Positions 14,018 through 15,703 of a stretch of 15,703 nucleotides of DNA are shown in pieces. A program made the translations under genes and the position numbers. The number at the start of each line of letters is the position of its first letter. The stretch's first letter is position 1. The DNA is from an uncultured Oscillospiraceae bacterium (GTDB lineage: Bacteria > Bacillota > Clostridia > Oscillospirales > Acutalibacteraceae), in contig UQVI01000024.1 in the NCBI GenBank assembly GCA_900544515.1, positions 1 through 15,703 of the forward strand. The letters run 5' to 3'. The notes beneath the pieces are model-generated. The model searched no databases. It worked only from the letters and a program-made list of their open reading frames with translations, and was not told the DNA's origin.

Positions 14018-14687
14018 TTTCAATCACATACCCCAAACCGCGAACTGTTTTAATAAATATCGGATTTGTCGGATTATCTTCAATCTTATCCCTTAATCTT
14101 TTTATATAGACTGTAAGGGTATTATCCTCAACAAAATCTCCGCCGACATCCCATATATTTTCAAGAAGCTGATTTCTGGACAACACACTGCCCCTGTTAT
14201 TAAGCAAAATCAGAAGGAGCCTGTACTCCATAGCTGTAAGAATGATTTCCGCATTATTTTTATAGACTTTAGCCTCATTCGTGTTAATCAGCAGATTTTT
14301 AATTTTTACAATTCCGTCAGGTGACTCCCTGTTATATCTTCTGAGAACACTTTTAATTCTTACCAAAAGCTCCTTGACTCTGAAGGGCTTTGAAATATAA
14401 TCATCAGCACCCATATCAAAGCCCATAACAACATTTACCTCATCATCAAATGCAGTAAGAAAGATTACAGGCAGATCACCGATTTCTTTAATCTTTTTGC
14501 AAACGTTATAACCGCTTCCGTCAGGAAGAGTTAAATCAAGTATATAAAGTGCAAATTTTTCATCAGCTATTATTCGGAGTGCCTCCTCCACACTTTTTGC
14601 AAGCGTTACAGTATAGCCATCATTTTCCAGCGAATATGTCAGACCAATACCGATAGCATCATCATCTTCCAAAAGAAAAATTTTCAT
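14010..14687 (-). CDS. OmpR/PhoB-family response regulator
   Basis: DNA-binding regulator of 225 residues. The receiver domain (about 1-115) has the acidic pair D8/D9, phosphoacceptor D51 (LYILDLTLPDG), T78 and K100 (YISKPF). The winged-helix domain (about 125-225) ends with TLTVYIKRLRDKIEDNP and VRGLGYV, the family's recognition-helix and wing signatures. GAGGTGAG lies just before the ATG. It overlaps the kinase gene, so the two are co-translated. Its likely targets are the TTACANNYTTGT sites before itself and before the ABC transporter. Confidence 0.96.
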   Translation of the reverse strand: MKIFLLEDDDAIGIGLTYSLENDGYTVTLAKSVEEALRIIADEKFALYILDLTLPDGSGYNVCKKIKEIGDLPVIFLTAFDDEVNVVMGFDMGADDYISKPFRVKELLVRIKSVLRRYNRESPDGIVKIKNLLINTNEAKVYKNNAEIILTAMEYRLLLILLNNRGSVLSRNQLLENIWDVGGDFVEDNTLTVYIKRLRDKIEDNPTNPIFIKTVRGLGYVIEND

Positions 14688-14709
14688 AGTCTCACCTCAA
14701 TGGTATTTT

Positions 14710-14747
14710 ATCATATAATATAATTATTTTCCATTACAATCTTGTAA
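14710..14747 (-). promoter_or_regulatory. Promoter and candidate operator of the two-component genes
   Basis: TTGTAA (14739-14734), 18 bp, TATGAT (14715-14710) is a plausible promoter. The -35 is one arm of a perfect inverted repeat TTACAA-TC-TTGTAA (14734-14747), which contains TTACAATCTTGT, the same TTACANNYTTGT motif as the two sites before the ABC transporter. This suggests autoregulation by the encoded regulator. Confidence 0.55.
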
Positions 14748-14749
14748 GG

Positions 14750-14775
14750 AAAAAGCACCGACTGATCGGTGCTTT
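14750..14775 (-). terminator. Terminator of the stand-alone ABC ATPase gene
   Basis: AAAGCACCGA pairs with TCGGTGCTTT (10 bp, 4-base loop), followed on the minus strand by T residues. It begins 9 bases after the ATPase stop codon and separates that gene from the two-component unit. Confidence 0.8.
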
Positions 14776-14784
14776 AAATCTATA

Positions 14785-15531
14785 TCATCCTTCATCAATA
14801 GGATTCTTATTATCTTTTTTAGAAGCTCTGCCGTATTTTTCCTCATAGCCGGGATTAATATAATCCTCAACAACCTTACCGTCACGGACACGGATAACTC
14901 GCTCCGCCTCTTCCGCAATTTCATTATCATGTGTAATCACAATAACCGTTCTTCCCTCATCCTTAAGTTCGTGAAGAATTGCCATAACTTCTTTTGTTGA
15001 TTTTGTATCAAGGTTACCCGTAGGCTCATCCGCAAGAATAACAGGAGGTCTTGCCGCAATAGCACGTGCAACTGCAACACGCTGTTGCTGACCACCGGAC
15101 ATTTCAGCGGGAAGATGATTCATACGCGTACCAAGTCCTACACGCTCAAGTGCATCCATTGAAATTTCACGCCGTTCTTCCTTCTTCATTCCTCGATATA
15201 CCAGCGGAAGCTCCACATTCTCCAGTGCAGAAAGCGATGCAATAAGATTAAAGCCCTGAAAAATAAAGCCAATCTGCTCATTTCTGATTACACTCATCTG
15301 ATCATCTGTCAAATCATCAACAAGATGTCCGTTGATATAATATTCGCCGCTTGTCGGCGTATCAAGCAGACCGAGCATATTCATAAGAGTTGATTTACCT
15401 GAACCGGACTGACCGATAATAGCTACAAACTCGCCCTCGTCAATCGTAATGGATACTCCGTCAAGAGCATTTACCTGGTTTTCACCGGGATTATATATTT
15501 TATAAACATCGCGTACCTCAATAAGATGCAT
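14785..15531 (-). CDS. Stand-alone ABC transporter ATP-binding protein, MacB/LolD type
   Basis: ATPase of 248 residues with a full motif set: Walker A GQSGSGKST (40-48), Q92 (FQGFN), signature MSGGQQQR (144-151), Walker B VILADE (164-169) with DEPTGNLD, and switch H201. A charged C-terminal tail of about 20 residues (ending KKDNKNPIDEG) exceeds the family core. The ATG has GGAGGC upstream and a strong promoter. No permease follows: a terminator ends the unit. It may serve a FtsX-type permease encoded elsewhere, for example beyond the window. It is similar to, but clearly distinct from, the ATPase at 12245-12928. Confidence 0.95.
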   Translation of the reverse strand: MHLIEVRDVYKIYNPGENQVNALDGVSITIDEGEFVAIIGQSGSGKSTLMNMLGLLDTPTSGEYYINGHLVDDLTDDQMSVIRNEQIGFIFQGFNLIASLSALENVELPLVYRGMKKEERREISMDALERVGLGTRMNHLPAEMSGGQQQRVAVARAIAARPPVILADEPTGNLDTKSTKEVMAILHELKDEGRTVIVITHDNEIAEEAERVIRVRDGKVVEDYINPGYEEKYGRASKKDNKNPIDEG

Positions 15532-15565
15532 TGCTTTGCCTCCGATTTACAATTAGTATATTAAG

Positions 15566-15594
15566 ATATTACAAGATATAATCATAAAAGTCAA
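15566..15594 (-). promoter_or_regulatory. Sigma-A promoter of the stand-alone ATPase gene
   Basis: TTGACT (15594-15589), a 17-bp spacer and TAATAT (15571-15566) stand about 35 bp before the start codon. Confidence 0.8.
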
Positions 15595-15606
15595 GAGAAT
15601 AATTAT

Positions 15607-15626
15607 TATAATATTGTAAACAATAT
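15607..15626 (+). promoter_or_regulatory. Candidate -10 and palindromic operator of the divergent truncated gene
   Basis: TATAAT (15607-15612) is followed by the perfect 16-bp palindrome ATATTG-TAAA-CAATAT (15611-15626), which would lie at the transcription start. No good -35 is seen. The palindrome may be the operator of a repressor. Confidence 0.4.
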
Positions 15627-15643
15627 CCACAGGAGTGATTCAT

Positions 15644-15655
15644 ATGAGTATCAGC
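15644..15655 (+). CDS. Start of a gene cut by the fragment end
   Basis: ATG AGT ATC AGC (Met-Ser-Ile-Ser) follows AGGAG (15631-15635) at normal spacing, divergent from the ATPase gene. Only four codons remain before the adapter, so the product cannot be identified. Confidence 0.5.
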
Positions 15656-15703
15656 CTGTCTCTTATACACATCTCCGAGCCCACGAGACTAAGGCGAATC
15701 TCG
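15656..15703 (+). other. Nextera i7 sequencing adapter, reverse complement (artefact)
   Basis: 15656-15674 is the Tn5 mosaic end, 15675-15689 the Nextera stem, 15690-15697 (TAAGGCGA) index N701 and 15698-15703 the P7 start. It mirrors bases 1-46. Confidence 0.98.

Noticed and set aside
9678..14687. A classical Bce-type bacitracin resistance module
   Set aside because: The permease has two FtsX domains with two extracellular domains, not the ten-helix BceB layout, although the loop-less kinase is similar.

Overview
The window is one assembled fragment whose two ends (1-46 and 15656-15703) are untrimmed Illumina Nextera i7 adapter, so only 47-15655 is biological. The gene content suggests a gut-type Firmicute of class Clostridia, probably Ruminococcaceae/Oscillospirales-like: low-to-moderate GC, strong AGGAGG ribosome sites, consensus sigma-A promoters, class I-alpha glutamine synthetase, a two-component system with a short membrane-anchored kinase beside a FtsX/MacB-type ABC transporter, and Rhs/YD-repeat remnants. 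The lineage is inferred from gene style, not from a marker gene.

Left part (47-3600, minus strand) is an ammonium assimilation locus: glnA followed by an ammonium channel carrying its own C-terminal P-II domain. glnA has a consensus promoter, and its transcript meets a terminator-like hairpin before the start codon. A second hairpin lies in the leader of the channel gene. A structured element with 26-bp direct repeats sits between the two genes. Next come divergent genes for a CapA-like metallophosphoesterase (minus) and a CaCA-family cation/calcium exchanger (plus).

The middle (about 6070-8430) is a gene-poor, AT-rich accessory patch: a short XRE-type HTH remnant, then on the minus strand a graveyard of Rhs toxin pieces. 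Two separate Rhs core fragments are visible (8424-8173 and 7319-7003, the latter frameshifted). Each is followed by short C-terminal tip remnants and an intact small ORF in the position of an immunity gene (7839-7441 and 6988-6530). A plus-strand run of three hairpins (7341-7429), possibly the end of an IS200/IS605-type element, lies between the two modules.

The right part (8433-15655) holds a DUF2804 protein and then a regulated ABC transporter module: response regulator, histidine kinase, ATPase and large two-FtsX-domain permease. A shared motif TTACANNYTTGT occurs twice, 22 bp apart, before the ATPase gene and once at the -35 of the response-regulator gene, suggesting autoregulation and control of the transporter. 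A second MacB/LolD-type ATPase is transcribed alone from its own promoter, divergent from a gene cut off after four codons at the window edge.

The most interesting material is the degraded Rhs tip/immunity array, the paired leader hairpins of glnA and amt, the P-II domain without the uridylylation tyrosine, and the candidate two-component operators. No clearly new complete system is visible.
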